Numbered from the stretch's first letter, positions 48,697-61,404 are shown. The stretch is 64,000 bases of DNA from Salvelinus alpinus (GCF_045679555.1 NC_092100.1:33729106-33793105), one strand, 5' to 3'. Translations and numbers: made by a program. Notes: generated by a model from the sequence alone, not told the origin.

Positions 48697-48884
48697 CAGT
48701 GGAGGCTGCTGAGGGGAGGAAGGCTCATAATAATGGGTGGAACAGAGAAAATGGAATAGCATCAAACACATGGAAACCATGTGGAAACCATGTGTTTGAT
48801 GTATTTGCTGCCATTCCACCTATTCTGCTCCAGCCATTACCATGAGCCCGTCCTCACCAATTAAAGTGCCACCAGCCTCCTGTG
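48697..48884. mobile_element. hAT-like MITE, copy 3
   Basis: CAGTGGAGGCTG... to ...CAGCCTCCTGTG, same family as 15371 and 36555. An internal duplication (GGAAACCATGT twice, about 48770-48795) makes it longer. I see no matching 8-bp duplication at its flanks. Confidence 0.7.
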
Positions 48885-50945
48885 TACCAAATTCACCAAC
48901 GTTATATACCATATCTGTGAATTAACCCTATTTTAGTAGAAATTCCATGACATCATTATCTGTAGTGAAATGCAAATTCCACCAGATGGCGCAGGAGCTC
49001 CAAGACAATTTAAACTAAAGCTAGAATCCTTAGTTGCTACGTCCATTTGGGACTTAAAAATGATTTCTATATACCCATTTATTCTTGAAGAAAACAACTT
49101 AAAAATGCCACATAAGCTTAGTTAAACTGTTGTACCCCATCAAAACCCCATGTAAGCTTGTTTTATTCCAATGTTTGTAAACAATGTAAATGCAAACAAA
49201 CACTGTTTAGCCTTAAAACATGGTTAGAACTATATATTTGGTATCCTGGATGGGCAGTCCTTGCATCCATATATCTCTATGAATTTGAGTGATTACATTA
49301 GTCTACTCTGTAGCTGCTTTTAGCAACATGTGTATTTACATACACTTGCGTTACTCCCAATTATTGGGTTGCACAAAAACAGTTTGAGGGAAGACAGAAG
49401 TTAAATACAATTCCATTTACTGTGCCGATGGGCATGACATTTGGTCGTTACGACTGGGGGAATATCTAAAAGTTTATATTATGACTTTCCAAACATGGGT
49501 CTGTTGTAGTCCCACTTCCTCTCTGCTTAACTAGTCAAAATAAAAGTCCTGACACTGCTGAGACTGGCATTGAACAGATGAGGAAGTTCAGTGGTTGGAA
49601 ATTAATTGGTCTCCCCCTCTGCTCACATTATACAGCTCTGCTTGAAAGTGAGCCCTAACCTCAAGGTAATGTACAGGACCGGAACACATGCAAAAAAAGA
49701 CTTACCATCTAATGTTAGGCCCTATGTGCCACAAAACATATTTAATGGATTACTAATCCAAAATTTGGGCTGAGATTGGCTGTGTTAGAGTTGTCTGACT
49801 GTGCTGCTGCTCCGTGTGATGTCATAACCTGGAGCTCCCAGCTGTTTTTGTATGTTTGAGTATTTTCTTGTTAATACCTGTGTTTTGTTTTGTTAGACAT
49901 GTTTGATGTAGCAATGTAAGTTGATTTTTGTATTATGAATTTAAAAAATAAAAATTTAAAAATTTAAAAAGGTGCAGACGTGTCCCAGCCATGACCTTAA
50001 TGTTGATTTATCTTCAAGGTTCAAAGTCAGCTCTACACTACACTGCCTTCAGGGTGAAGCCCCCAACCCAGGGGAACATTTATGATCACTAACACTGCTG
50101 TGGCTGTTTTTATACACACACAGAAGGACTAGTTAGACTCGTAGTATACAGGAAGATTGCTGAGTAAAACAATTGGAATTAACTGATCAGGTTGAAAAAC
50201 ATGCAACAAAGGAAAACTGACATAGCAATAGGAATACCTGGGTCCCATCAGAAGTTTGTTTCTAGACATCACCATGATTTATCACTTTACACTTTCACCT
50301 TTGTATTATTTCAAGCATGGATTATTAAGTACATCTTTGCATCTCGGCCTCCTTGGATTTTTCATTTTCATGGTCTGAGTGTGAGTACCTTTTGAACTGT
50401 ACATCTAGACCTTCCCCTTTTAGCTGAGAGCTTGGCAGGTTTGCATGGCAACGGTCAGAAAGTATCCTGTAAACCAGCTGAACACTGTGTGTCTGACTAT
50501 GTGAGCAGTGAGAGATCTCTATGTGTTGAGTTGGGCTGGCCTCTGTGGCTGGAGGTTTGTCCAGGTCAGCATCATTGTCAGCACAGGCTACCTGCAGCCC
50601 TGGCCACTGTGTGAGAACAGCTCCTGTCGTCACATCTGTGTGCCTCTGCTATCCCTCCTAACCATACTTGCTTAGATGCAGGTCTATTTCAAATGCAGGG
50701 TCATGGTCCATTATGCGGACATACAGCACTGCACTGTAAACCCCAAGGCATTTATAAATAAAATACTTCAAGTAAGTTGAACACAAAGTCAATTAAGTCA
50801 TTATAGCTTTATATATTTGTGCTACTGACTCAAAACTAAATGAGAAGTCACAGCAACTGTAATAAAATAAAATAAATTCTACTGCAGGTTGATTTCTAAA
50901 AATGTGTACTTTATTCATTATTTAATTTAACATTTTTATAATTCA
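48885..50945. other. No gene recognised
   Basis: AT-rich sequence with only short frames. An A/T-simple stretch (AAAAATTTAAAAATTTAAAA) lies near 49950. Confidence 0.4.
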
Positions 50946-50947
50946 CT

Positions 50948-51115
50948 TTAATTCCGGCCAAACCCTCCACTAACCCGGACGATGCTGGGTCAATTGTACG
51001 CCACCTCATGGGTCTCCCGGTTGCGGCCGGCTGTGACACAGTCTGGAATCGAACCAGGATCTGTAGTGACGCAGCTGCGATGCAGTGCATTAGACCGCTG
51101 CACCACTCGGGAGGC
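50948..51115 (-). mobile_element. tRNA-derived SINE
   Basis: On the minus strand it begins CTCCCGAGTGGTGCAGCGGT (A box) with GGTTCGATTCCAG (B box), followed by GGCCGCAACCGGGAG and CCAGCATCGTCCGGGTTAG. It is the same family as 871 but keeps the tRNA head and loses the tail. Confidence 0.75.
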
Positions 51116-51399
51116 GGGAATTGTTTTTAATATCTGTGTTTTTGCATGTACATTGAGTCATTGATTAATCTTATGCTATACAAAGATAAAGAACATTTTT
51201 CTTAACTAATCTAATAATTAGGTTAGATTCTTTTGCACCCGTTACTGAAATGGTTGTTCCAGTTTAAATGGCTTAGGTAGTCTCCTCACACTGTTCCTAA
51301 CCCTGGCAGTCATTATGAAATGTTGGATATCCTAGCTCTGGCTGGATTGCAATAGGAATTACACATCACTTTGCAAGCCAGCATAATGAGATTTCCAGG

Positions 51400-51531
51400 T
51401 AGGGTTGCAAAATCCTGGTACATTTCCCAGGTTTTCCATTAAATAACGGTTGGAAGATTTATGGAAATCCTTCGACCAGAATGTTTTGAAAATCTGGAAT
51501 TTGGGGAAAGTTAACAGAATTTTGCAACCTA
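51400..51531. mobile_element. Short MITE with TIRs
   Basis: TAGGGTTGCAAAATCCTGGTA at the left is inverted at the right as AACAGAATTTTGCAACCTA. It is 132 bp and non-coding. Confidence 0.6.
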
Positions 51532-52634
51532 CTGGCAGGCCTGATGTGGCCTTCAAACCATGAGTTTCAGGCCACTGTATTAGGGTAAAGTTAGACCTCA
51601 AAATAAGGCATTATAAGATACTGTATGTAATGTATTGTTATAAAGAGTTTAATTATATTCATAATATCTGCCTAGGAACTCAAAGTGAATTCTTCTGATG
51701 CTGTATCGTTCGCTACATACTTTCGTCTGAGACTGCCATCATTGAAGTCGTTTGTGGTGAGGTGAAAATGAGAAGTGTTGTACAAAACAAAGACATCAGC
51801 GATTGGATCATTTCTAACCCCTCAGAGTGTCAAAGCCAAATCCATATTTTCAAAATCTCGCTTTACCGATGTGCGTTCTGGCTGTGGCCCAACCCATCAG
51901 TTTATGTGACAAATCAGACAGATTCTAGAAATTATCAGTTAGGTATTCAGATCCAGACTCATTGTGGAGAAAAACCATTCGTGGGCATGGTGAAGCATTT
52001 GGCCGGAGTAAGGAGTTTGGTTAGCCGGGCAAAATTCAACAACCATATCTATGTCATTAACAAATACAGTCATGGGTGGTAACTCTACAATTCACTCGAA
52101 AAGGCAAGGCACACTGGGAAAGGAAATTGAGTGTGTGGCTTAGTGGGGGCATTACTTAACATTTTCAAACTGATACAACTCAAATCTGGACACCCTACAG
52201 AGTCACAGTGACTCTAATGGTTTGAGTAATGACTACACTATCACTTTAATTAAGTAACTGTACTCAGATAGATAAAGTGCAATGGGTTTCCTCAAAAGTT
52301 TTGAGTAATGACAGCACATTGGGGTTTATAGCGTGGTATTTTGAAAATTCATCTGAAATAGCATCCCAAGCCTTAATTAAAACATTTGAATTGAGGTTTA
52401 ATTATTGTGAGATAATAACTGACGGATTAGTTTGCTTATGCAATTATAGATACATACAGAGATATTTATCCTATTCATTTTAGACTGTCACAAGTATGAA
52501 CATGAAATATCATTTAATGTATGCTCATTGCTCATCCAATTACTGTCTGTTGTGAGATGTTAGTAATCGTGGTGTGAATTTTTGGTCACTATCACTATGT
52601 TGCCAAGAGCACATGAAGAATATATCAGTGTCAG
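51532..52634. other. No gene recognised
   Basis: A 106-codon plus-strand frame (51762-52082) has no domain I recognise and no repeat context. I leave it uncalled. Confidence 0.35.
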
Positions 52635-53057
52635 TGTCACACCCTGATCTGTTTCACCTGTCCTCGTTATTGTCTCCACCCCCTCCAGGTGTCGCTTGTT
52701 TTCCCCAGTGTATTTATCCATGTATTTCCTGTCTCTGTGAGCCAGTTTGTCTTGTATGTTTCCAAATCACCAGCAGTTTTCCTGGTCTCCTGCTTTTTGC
52801 ATTCTCCTTTTTCCTAGTCCTCCTGGTTTTGACCTTTGCCTGTTTCTGGACTTTGTACCCACCCGCCTGCCTGACCATTCTGCCTGCCTTGACCACGAGC
52901 GTGTCTGCCACTCTGTACCTCCTGGACTCTGATCTGGTTACGACCTTTTTGCCTGTCCACGACCATTCTCTTGCCTACCACTTTGGATTAATAAACATTA
53001 AGACGCCAACCATCTGCCTCCTGTGTCTGCAGCTGGGTCTCACCTTGTCCCTTGATA
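52635..53057 (+). repeat. 5' LTR of Gypsy element
   Basis: It starts TGTCACACCCTGATCTGTTT and ends CCCTTGATA. AATAAA (in GATTAATAAACATT, about 52988) is the poly(A) signal. The end does not show the usual CA, but the target duplication supports this boundary. Confidence 0.8.
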
Positions 53058-53070
53058 GTACGAACTGGCC

Positions 53071-54150
53071 ATGACAGACCCTGCAGACTTGGACCAGCTC
53101 CGCCACGCTGTCTCCCTACAGGGAGCCACCATTAGGAGACATGAGGAGTTGGTTCAGGGCCTTTTGGAAGGGCTCAGGTCCTTGACGGAATGCCACGACC
53201 ATGGGTTAAAGGCTATTATGGAGCAAATCAGGGAGTTAGCTCAGAGGCTGCATGCCACCTCTGGGGAAAAACTCCAATCAGCCAGTAATTTTCCCCCTAT
53301 CAGTGGTGAGTTTGTACAGCTTATCCCGGTTCCTGAGAACCCCGCTTACCACCTCCGGAGCGATATTCAGGGAATCCTGGTACCTGCCAGTGATTTCTTT
53401 CTCAATGCTCGCTTATTTTTGAGCTACAGCCATCTTCGTTTCCTTCAGACAGATCGAAGATGGCCTATATTATTACGCTAATGTCGGGAAGAGCGCTCTC
53501 CTGGGCTATGGCAGTTTGGGAGCAACAATCTGCCTTTTGTGGTCATCTGGAGGAATTCATGGCAGAAGTGAGAAAGGTATTTGAGTCTGTTTTCTGGGAG
53601 AAAGGCGGCAAGTAAACTGCTTGTCTTACGTCAACTCCAGTAGTGTGGCAGACTACGCGGTGGACTTTCGCACGTTGGCCGCCGAGAGTGCATGAGTCTC
53701 TTTTCAATACTTTTCTGCACAAATTATCTGAGGTTAAGGATGAGCTAGCTGCTCGGGAACTGCCGGTGGACCTCAACTCCCTTATCGGCTAAACCATTAA
53801 CATTGATGGACGCCCAAGGGAACACAAGAGTGAGAGGTCTGGTCTCTGGCACACTCGTGCACCTGATATGGTGCGGATGTTTCCGAAGGCAGCTCTTCCA
53901 AGGAGGAGTCGATGCCACCCGAGCTCTCTCGTGAATCTACGACGGGTGCGTTGGATACTCCTGAGCCTATGCGGTTGGGAAGAACTAGGCTAGCAATTTG
54001 GGAGCGCTCACAGAGGATGAATAATAACTGTTGTCTGTACTGTGGAGGGGCAGGACATCTTATAGCTAGCTGCCCTATTAAGAAACCCCTGTCTCTAGTG
54101 GGTACCAGTACTATTGTGAGTCAGACTGGGAGTTCCTTAATTTCCATCAC
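53071..54150 (+). pseudogene. Gypsy gag, broken
   Basis: gag forms the particle that packages element RNA. The frame opens 13 bases past the 5' LTR with MTDPADLDQLRHAV and stops near 53481. Later parts continue in other frames. A CCHC nucleocapsid knuckle, CLYCGGAGHLIASC, is intact at 54032-54073. Stops and frame changes near 53480 and 53800 make it a pseudogene. Confidence 0.75.
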
Positions 54151-54159
54151 CTGTACACA

Positions 54160-57150
54160 CCTTTTTGCTCTTGTGCTGTGGGGAGACCAATCTAAGTCTC
54201 TCCGAGTGCTCATTGACTCTGGTGCTGATGAATGTCTTATGGATGCTACGATAGCTTCGGAGCTTGGTATTCTCACTCAGTCTCTCTGTGCCCATGGATG
54301 CTAGGGCACTGGATGGCTGTTCTATAGGGGAAGTCACCCATAGTACTGTGCCCGATCAATTATGGGTTTCTGGTAACCACAGTGAGACAATACAGTTACT
54401 CCTCATTGCATCTCCCCATGTTCCGGTTGTTTTGGGATTTTCCTGGCTTCAAAAGCACAATCCGATTGATTGATTGGACCACAAGCTCCATCCTGGGTTG
54501 GAGCCCATTTTGCCATTCCAACTGCCTTCAAGCAGCACAGCCTTCCCCTAGTCGTCTTCCTCTGGAAGTTAGCAAGACTATCCCTACAGAATACCATGAC
54601 CTTCTGGAAGTGTTCAGTAAGGCAAACATGGGACTGCAAAGGCCGTCCGTCCGTCTGCAACTCCTGCCAGTGCAGGGTGTTTTTTGTGGAGAAGGACAAG
54701 ACCCTGCGTCCGTACATCAACTACCGGGGACTTAATGACATTACTGTCAAGAATCGTTACCCCCTACCTCTCCGTGGTGTTTGGACCTCTCCAGGCGGCC
54801 ACGATATTTTCCAAGTTGGACCTTCAAAATGCCTACCACCTGGTTCGGATACGTGAGGGGGATGAGTGGAAGACAGCCTTCAACACAGCCAGTGGACATT
54901 ATGAGTACCAGGTCATGCCATTTGGACTCACCAACGCCCCTGCTGTTTTCCAAGCTTTGGTCAATGATGTGCTTTGGGACATGTTACACCGGTTTGTGTT
55001 CGTGTGCCTTGACGCCTCCTGGAGAACCAACTGTTCATGAAAGCCGAGAAGTGTGTTCCACCGCTCTACTATCACCTTTCTGGGACATGTCATTGCTGAG
55101 GGCAATGTTCAGATGGATCCTGGAAAGGTGAAAGCAGTGGTGGATTGGCCTCAACCAACATCCAGGGTGCAGTTGCAACGGTTTCTTGAGTTTTCAAACT
55201 TCTATTGCCGTTTCATTTGGGACTACAACACCCTGTCGGCCCCCCTCTTGGCACTCACCTCTCCCAAGGTACCGTTCAAATGGTCTCCAGCTGTCGACAA
55301 AGCCTTTGTGGACCTGAAGCATCGGTTCACAACAGCACCCATCCTCATCCATCCGGACCCCTCGCATCAATTTGTAGTGGAAGTGGATGCTTGGGATGTT
55401 GGAGTGGGGGCCCTCCTGTTCCAGCGATCTACCCAGGACCAGAAGCTTCATCCCTGTGCCTTCCTGTCCCATCGTCTCAATACTGCTGAAAGGAACTACG
55501 ATGTTGGAAACTGAGAACTCCTGGCGGTGAAGATGGCGTTGGCAGAGTGGAGGCACTGGCTGGAAGGAGCAGAACAGCCATTCCTGGTCTGGACCGACCA
55601 TAAAAACCTGGAATATCTCCGTATAGCCAAGCGCCTCAACTTCAGGTGGGCCGTCCTGTTCACCAGATTTATCTTCACCATCTCCTACCGCCTAGGGTCA
55701 AAGAATGTGAAGCATGACGCCCTCTCGCGCCTATACAGTTCCTCTGCCACACCCTCGACCTCAAACCATTCTCCCTACCTCATGCCTTGCTGCAACTGTG
55801 GATTGGGGTATTGAGAACCTGGTCCGTGAGGCACAACGCTCCCAGCCTGGACCTGAAGGGGGCCCAGCTAACCGGCTGTTTGTCCCTAATCCAGTCCAGT
55901 CCCGGTTCCTGGAATGGGCTCATTCCTCCAGGCTGACCCGTCATCCAGGGTCCTGTCGTACACTAGCCTGCCTTTGACAATGTTTCTGGTGGCCCACAAT
56001 GGTCCCTGACGTCTCTGCCTTCGTCACTGCATGCACTGTGTGCGCTCAAAACTAGACTCCACGGCAAGCTCCTTCTGGTCTCCTGCAGGCACCATTCGTT
56101 CCTCATCATCCCTGGTCTCATATCTCTGGACTTTGTCACTGGGCTCCCTCCGTCTGATGGCAACACTGTCATTCTGACAGTAGTCGATCGGTTCTCCAAG
56201 GCCGTCCATTTCATCCCTGTCCCCAAACCACCTTTTGCCTAGGAGACGGCCCAGCTTATGGTGCAGCATGTCTTCCGGATCCATGGACTACCGGTAGACA
56301 TGGTCTCCGATCGGGGTTCTCGTCTCAGTTCTGGAAGGCTATCTGCACCCTTATTAGGTTGTCGGCCAGCCTGTCATCCGGATTCCATCCCCAAACTAAC
56401 GGTCAGTCGGAGCAAGCCAACCAAGACCTGGAGACCACCTTAAGGTGCCTTGTCTCAACCAACCCCACTACCTGCAGCTGTCTACTGGTCTGGGTGGAGC
56501 ATGCCAGAAACACTCTTCCCAGTTCTGCCACGGGCCTTACCCCATGGAGCACTCGAAAGGGGAATCGGCCTCCACTCTTCCCTGAACAAGAGCAGGTCAG
56601 CGTACCCTCGGCCCAGATGTTTGTCCGCTGCTGTCGACATACCTGTAGATGAGCCAGGGCGGATATTCTTAAGACCAACTCCAGGTATTGTCGACAAACA
56701 GACCGTTGCCGGACCCCAGCTCCCCGCTACTGCATTGGGCAGAGGGTATGGCTGTCCACACGGGACCTGCCCCTTCAGGTAGAGTCCCGCAAACTGTCCC
56801 CTCGTTTCATTGGTTCTTTTCCCATCTCCAGAGTCCTAATTTCCACTGCTGTCAGTCTTCTGTTACCCCGTACCCTCCGTATTCACCCTACCTTCCATGT
56901 GTCCAAGATTAAGCCTGTGTCTCACTGTTCTTTGTCTTCTGTCCCCAGGCCCACCCCCGCCTACCCGTGTCATTGATGGCCATCCGGCCTACACGGGAAA
57001 ACGTATCCTGGGTGGTCGACCATGGGGCAGGGGTTTCCAGTACCTGGTTGACTGGGAGAGTTACAGCCTGGAGGAGAGGTGCTGGGTTCCCGCTAGAGAC
57101 ATCCTGGACCCAGCCCTCATCACCGGCTTCCACCGACACCCCGGTCAACC
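54160..57150 (+). pseudogene. Gypsy pol, broken
   Basis: In order: protease active site LIDSGADE (about 54211), reverse transcriptase ([41 protein letters not shown]), RNase H ([26 protein letters not shown]), integrase ([21 protein letters not shown]) and chromodomain ([20 protein letters not shown]). After FVFVCLD at about 55012 the expected second catalytic Asp of the reverse transcriptase is missing, with a deletion and frame change. A stop follows YDVGN at 55512. Integrase is in several frames with stops. It cannot make a working polyprotein. Confidence 0.85.
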
Positions 57151-57198
57151 AGGTATGCACCCAGATAGGACGCCAGGTGGCGTCCCTAGAGGAGGTAC

Positions 57199-57593
57199 TG
57201 TCACACCCTGATCTGTTTCACTCATTATTGTCTCCACCCCCTCCAGGTGTCGCGTGTATTTATCCCTGTTTCCTGTCTCTCTGTGCCAGTTCGTCTTGTA
57301 TGTGTCCAAGTCAACCAGTGGTTTTCCCGTTCTCCTGCTTTTTGCATTCTCCTTTTTCTAGTCCTCCCGGTTCTGAACCTTGCTTGTTTCTGGACTTTGT
57401 ACCCGCCTGCCTGACCATTCTGCCTGCCTTGACAATGAGCCTGCCACTCTGTACCTCCTGGACTCTGATCTAGTTTTGACCTCTTTGCCTGTCCACGACC
57501 ATTCTCTTGCCTACCCCTTTGGATTAATAAACATTATGACTCCAACCATCTGCCGCCTGTGTCTGCATCTGGGTTTTGCCTTGTGCCTTGATA
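57199..57593 (+). repeat. 3' LTR of Gypsy element
   Basis: TGTCACACCCTGATCTGTTT at the start and GTGCCTTGATA at the end. Compared with the 5' LTR it lacks several short segments (for example CTGTCCTCG near its start). Confidence 0.85.
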
Positions 57594-57817
57594 GTCAGCT
57601 AGTATTAGTTTGTAAAATTTGACAAATGCATTGTTCCAACCCTGATTAAAATGTTATGTGCAAGGATGTTTGTAATTGAGCAAGTGGGTTATTTGCACTT
57701 TTTCCTCTCAGTTGCTTATTTATTTAATCTGGGTGTGGGAGCAATGGCTCTTGCATCCTCAGACTTTGTTCCCCATGCTTTTCAGTTGACTATGAACAGA
57801 ATATTGGCATGGTTAAA

Positions 57818-59225
57818 ACTTCTTATGGCTGCAGTCCCGATATCGGGACTGATATGACAACAGCCAGTCCAAGTGCAGGGCGCCAAATTCAAAAACCAGA
57901 AATCTCATAATTAAAATTCCTCAGACATTCATGTGTCTTATATCATTTTAAAGGTAATCTTGTTGTTAATCCCACCAAAGTGTCCGATTTCAAATAGGCA
58001 AATAGACAAACGATTATGTTAGGTCACCACAAAACCAAAAATAATCACAGCCATTTTCCCAGCTAAAGATAGCTTCACAAAAACCAGAATGGATATTAAA
58101 TGAATCATTAACCTTCAATTATTTATCAGATGACACTCATAGGACTTCATGTTACACAATACATGCATGTTTTGTTTGATTAAATTCATATTTATATCAA
58201 AGAATCTGAGTTTACATTGGGGCTACAAGATTCACTAAATGCAAAAACATCAAGTGACTTTGCATAGCCCATCGTTTCAACATGAATACTCATCATAAAT
58301 ATAGATGATAATACAAGTTATACACATTGAATTATAGATATACCTCTCCTTAATGCAACCGCTATGTCAGATTTCAAAAAAACTTTACGGAAAAATAATT
58401 GCACGCTATAATCTGAGACGGCGCTCAATAGTAGCATACCACAGCTGCAAAGATGGCGTCACTATAAACAATAAAATACATGATAAATATTCCATTACCT
58501 TTGATGTAGATCAGAAAGCACACCAGGAATCCCAGGTCCACAATAAATGTTGGTTTTGTTCGAAAAAATCTGTTATTTATTTCCAAATACCTTTTGTTAG
58601 CGTGTCTGGTTTACATACCAAATGCTAATTCTGGTCAGCGTTATATCGGACAAAAACTTCAAAATGTGATATTACCAGTTGAAGAAACATTTCAAACTAA
58701 GTACTGAATCAATCATTAGGATGTTTTTAACATATAGCTTCAATAAAGTTCCAAACGGAGTATTCCTTCTTGTCTGTGTGAGCAATGGAACGTCAGTGCC
58801 TTGCATGAAGAAAAGGCATGATCAGGGCATGGCTGCTTGATTCATGCCTGACTGATTCTGCTCTCATTCTCTCCCACAACATCATAGAAGTCTCATTGGA
58901 ATTTATATTGATTGCTGACATCTAGTGGAACCCCTAGGCAGTGCAACATCATTCATAACTCAATTGGATTTCTTAAGGGACTCTGAATACAGACAAGCTC
59001 AGATTTCTGACTTCCTGTTTTGATTTCAACTCAGGATTTTGCCTGCCAATATGAGTTCTGTTAATCTCACAGACATAATTCAAACAGTTTTAGAAACTTT
59101 AGAGTGTTTTCTATCCAATACTAATAATAATATGCAAATATTAGGAACTATGACTGAGGAGCAGGCCGTTTGAAATGTGCACCTTTCATCCAAGCTACTC
59201 AATACTGCCCCTTCAGCCATAGGCA
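57818..59225. mobile_element. 1.4-kb non-coding interspersed repeat
   Basis: It begins AACTTCTTATGGCTGCAGTC and ends TGCCCCTTCAGCCATAGGC. The ends share an inverted TATGGCTG word. The interior includes CTGACATCTAGTGGAACCCC and AACTATGACTGAGGAGCAGG, phrases of a widespread salmonid repeat. I read it as a non-autonomous DNA element, but the class is not proven. Confidence 0.45.
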
Positions 59226-59469
59226 TAGCGAAAACTCTTGGCCTCTGAACTGACATGCCCATGTTAGCGCACTAATGTGGCATGAAGGCTAGTCACATTC
59301 AGTGGCTAGTTCAATGCAGGCCTGTATTCCAAAGCAAGCTGTATACATTTTCCAGTATTCATTGTCGGGGCATAAATTGTGTGCAGTCTCTCCACTTGCA
59401 TCTCTGATTCCCCCAGCAAAACCTAGCATACAAAATGTGAACCGTTAGCTGGGGGGGGGGGGGATTTTA

Positions 59470-61404
59470 TGCCTTGCCTTCGTAAAGTATTCAGACCCCA
59501 CATTTTATGTTACAGCCTTATTCTAACATTTTATTCAATATTATTTTTTTCCCTCATTAAGCTACTGTAACGCTTGTCGTTAGGTGGAAGAGAGGAGGAG
59601 CAAAGAGCAGCGTGGTAAGTGTTCATGTCTTTTTAATAAGCAACACGGAACACTGGAACAAAACAATAAACGAAGAATAACGAACGAAACAGTACCGTGT
59701 GGCGAACAAACACTGACACGGCAACAAACACCCACAAACCAAAAGTGAAACCCAGGCTGCCTAAGTATGATTCTCAATCAGGGACAACGATTGACAGCTG
59801 CCTCTGATTGAGAATCATACCAGGCCGAACACAAAACCCCAACATAGAAAAACACACTTAGACAGCCCACCCCAACTCACGCCCTGACCATACTAAATAA
59901 AGACAAAACAAAGGAAATAAAGGTCAGAACGTAACAGCTACACACAATACTCCATAACGACAAGCAAAAACAGGATTTAATAAATTTTTGTAAACAATTT
60001 AAAACTGAAATATCACATTTACATAAGTATTCAGGCACTTTACTAAGTACTTTGAAGCACATTTGGCAGCAACTACAGCATCGAGTCTAGTATGATGCTA
60101 CAAGCTTGGCACACCTGTACTTGGAGTTTCTCCAATTCTTCTCTGCAGATCCTCTCAAGCTCTGTCAGGTTGGATGGGGAGCGTTGCTGGACAGCTATTT
60201 TTAGGTCTCTCCAGAGATGTTCGATCGGGTTCAAGTCCGGGCTCTGGCTGGGCCACTCCAGCACTTTCAGAGACTTGTCCCGAAGCCACTCCTGCATTGT
60301 TTTGGCTGTGTGTTTAGGGTTATCCTATTGAAAGGTGAACCTAAGCCCCAGTCTGAGATCCTGAGCGCACTGGAGCAGGGTTTCATCAAGGATCTCTCTG
60401 TACTTTGCTCCGTTCATCTTTCCCTCGATCCTGACTAGTCTCCCAGTCCCTAACGCTGAAAAACATCCTCACAGCATGGTACTGCCACCACCATGCTTCA
60501 CCGTAGGGATTGTGCCAGGTTTCCTCCAGACGTGATGCTTGGCATTCAGGCCAAAGAGTTCAATCTTGGTGTCATCAGACCCAGAGAATCTTGTTTCTCA
60601 TAGTCTGAGAGTCTTTAGGTGCCTTTTGGCAAGCTTCAGGCGGGCTGTCATGTGAGTTTTACTGAAGAATGACTTCCGTCTGGTCACTCTACCATAAAGC
60701 CTGATTGGTGGAGGGCTGCAGAGATGGTTGTCCTTCTGGATTGTTCTCCCATCTCCACAAAGGCACTCTAGAGCTCTGTCAGTGACCCAATCACCTCCCT
60801 GACCAAGGCTCTTCTCCCCCGATTGCCAGCTCTAGGAAGAGTCTTGGTGGTTCCAAACTTCTTCCATTTAAAAATGCTGGAGGCCACTGTGTTTTTTTGG
60901 GGATCTTCAATGCTTCAGAAATGTTTTGGTACCCTTCCCAAGATCTGTTTCTCGACAGAATCCTTTCTCGGAGCACTACGGACAATTCCTTCAACCTCAT
61001 GGCTTGGTTTTTGCTCTGACATGCACTGTCAACTGTGGGACCTTATATAGACAGGTGTGTGCCTTTCCAAATCATGTCCAATCAATTGTATTTACCACAC
61101 GTGGACTCCAAGTTGCAGAAACATCTCAAGGATGATACATGGAAACAGGATGCACCTGAGCTCAATTTTTAGTCTCATAGTAAAGGGTCTGAATACTTAT
61201 GTAAATAAGGTTTGTCTGTTTTTTTATTTTTTTATTTTGAATACATTTGCCAACATTTCTAAAAAGCTGTTTTCACTTTGTCTTTATGGGATATTGTGTT
61301 TAGATTGCTGCAGATTTGTATTTATTTAATCAATTTTAGAATAAGGCTGTAACGAACAAAATGTGAAAAAAGTCAAAAGATCTGAATACTTTCCGAAGGC
61401 ACTG
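59470..61404 (-). mobile_element. Tc1-like transposon G, carrying a solo LTR
   Basis: The left end (TGCCTTCGTAAAGTATTCAG ACCCC after a small disturbance) and the right end (GAATACTTTCCGAAGGCACTG, then TA) are TIRs of the same family as element D. Transposase remnants are on the minus strand. 60297-60073 reads [20 protein letters not shown] then NPIEHLW, with the catalytic Glu kept, and 61000-60791 holds the N-terminal region. Stops and frame changes occur between them. Confidence 0.85.
59566..59936 (-). mobile_element. Solo LTR, copy 3, inside Tc1 G
   Basis: It is 371 bp, TGTAACGC...ACGTAACA, with a perfect 5-bp duplication GCTAC (59561-59565 and 59937-59941). It is the same family as 39106 and 43960. 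A perfect 17-bp stem pairs 59765-59781 with 59804-59820. Confidence 0.82.

Larger units (their letters stand above)
52635..57593 (+). mobile_element. Ty3/Gypsy chromodomain retrotransposon, both LTRs, decayed genes
   Basis: It is 4959 bp. The 5-bp target duplication GTCAG flanks it (52630-52634 and 57594-57598), so it is one original insertion. Order: LTR, gag, protease, reverse transcriptase, RNase H, integrase, chromodomain, a purine-rich tract (AGAGGAGGTAC) and LTR. The LTRs differ by substitutions and small indels, so it is not recent. Confidence 0.9.
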
